The translations under genes were made by a program, and so were the position numbers. Shown in pieces: positions 11,134 to 11,147 of a stretch of DNA of 11,147 bases (within the stretch, counting starts at the first letter, position 1; each line of letters opens with the position of its first letter). This DNA is from CAZDXV01 sp964648705. GTDB taxonomy: Bacteria; Patescibacteriota; Minisyncoccia; Minisyncoccales; GWA2-38-27. The notes beneath the pieces were generated by a model, which was not told where the DNA came from, did not search any database, and saw nothing but the letters and a program-made list of their open reading frames with translations. The stretch covers positions 1 to 11,147 of the forward strand of contig CAZYOI010000018.1 of assembly GCA_964648705.1 (NCBI GenBank). Direction: 5' to 3'.

Positions 11134-11147
11134 CAACTTAACACTGA

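Noticed and set aside
1..11147. tRNA genes, CRISPR arrays, insertion sequences, prophage or recombinase genes
   Set aside because: I looked at all intergenic regions and saw no cloverleaf, spaced direct repeats, terminal inverted repeats or transposase/integrase motifs.

Overview
The window looks like part of a chromosome from a small-genome bacterium of the Candidate Phyla Radiation (Patescibacteria), probably a Parcubacteria-type lineage. This is inferred from recognition of protein families, not from a search. The signs are reduced versions of universal proteins (an AspRS without its GAD insert, a 438-aa MurC, a dihydroorotase reduced to its barrel), several short hypothetical proteins of a kind I associate with Parcubacteria, tightly packed genes joined by 4-bp ATGA overlaps, and genes that appear to be leaderless. 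TGA is used as an ordinary stop by many full-length genes, so code 11 applies, not the TGA=Gly code of Gracilibacteria.

Layout. (1) 1-3204, minus strand: an operon aspS, D-Ala-D-Ala carboxypeptidase, mraY, with mraY running off the left edge. (2) 3205-3690: a divergent promoter region with a 15-bp palindrome between two -35 elements, then a plus-strand cassette of three very small ORFs (57-aa zinc ribbon, 36-aa membrane peptide, 15-aa hydrophobic peptide) closed by a strong terminator. (3) 3694-5847, minus strand: thpR, murC and a 47-aa membrane protein ending at its own terminator. (4) 5895-6523, plus strand: a 190-aa uncharacterised protein with a tandem SH3-like duplication, a very strong Shine-Dalgarno (SD) and a five-codon upstream ORF. 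(5) 6533-7516, plus strand: a leaderless two-gene unit, a 93-aa conserved hypothetical and a protein whose N-terminus is a DNA polymerase beta/PolX-type lyase domain. (6) 7515-7754, minus strand: a 79-aa two-helix membrane protein sharing a bidirectional terminator with the unit before it. (7) 7810-9340, plus strand: fmt and efp. (8) 9431-11147, minus strand: a dihydroorotase, a small zinc metallopeptidase, and a self-contained 55-aa gene with promoter, 5' hairpin, SD and terminator.

How the genes work together. Two units make peptidoglycan precursors or trim peptidoglycan (mraY and the carboxypeptidase; murC), each co-transcribed with RNA-related genes (aspS; thpR). fmt and efp serve translation initiation and elongation. 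The most unusual parts are the small-gene cassette with its palindrome, the extended -10/leaderless start architecture seen at four genes, the tandem-barrel protein, and departures from consensus at the magnesium-site Asp of MraY and the tip residue of EF-P. No tRNA, rRNA, CRISPR array, insertion sequence or phage gene was seen. No stretch longer than about 150 bases lacks a gene.
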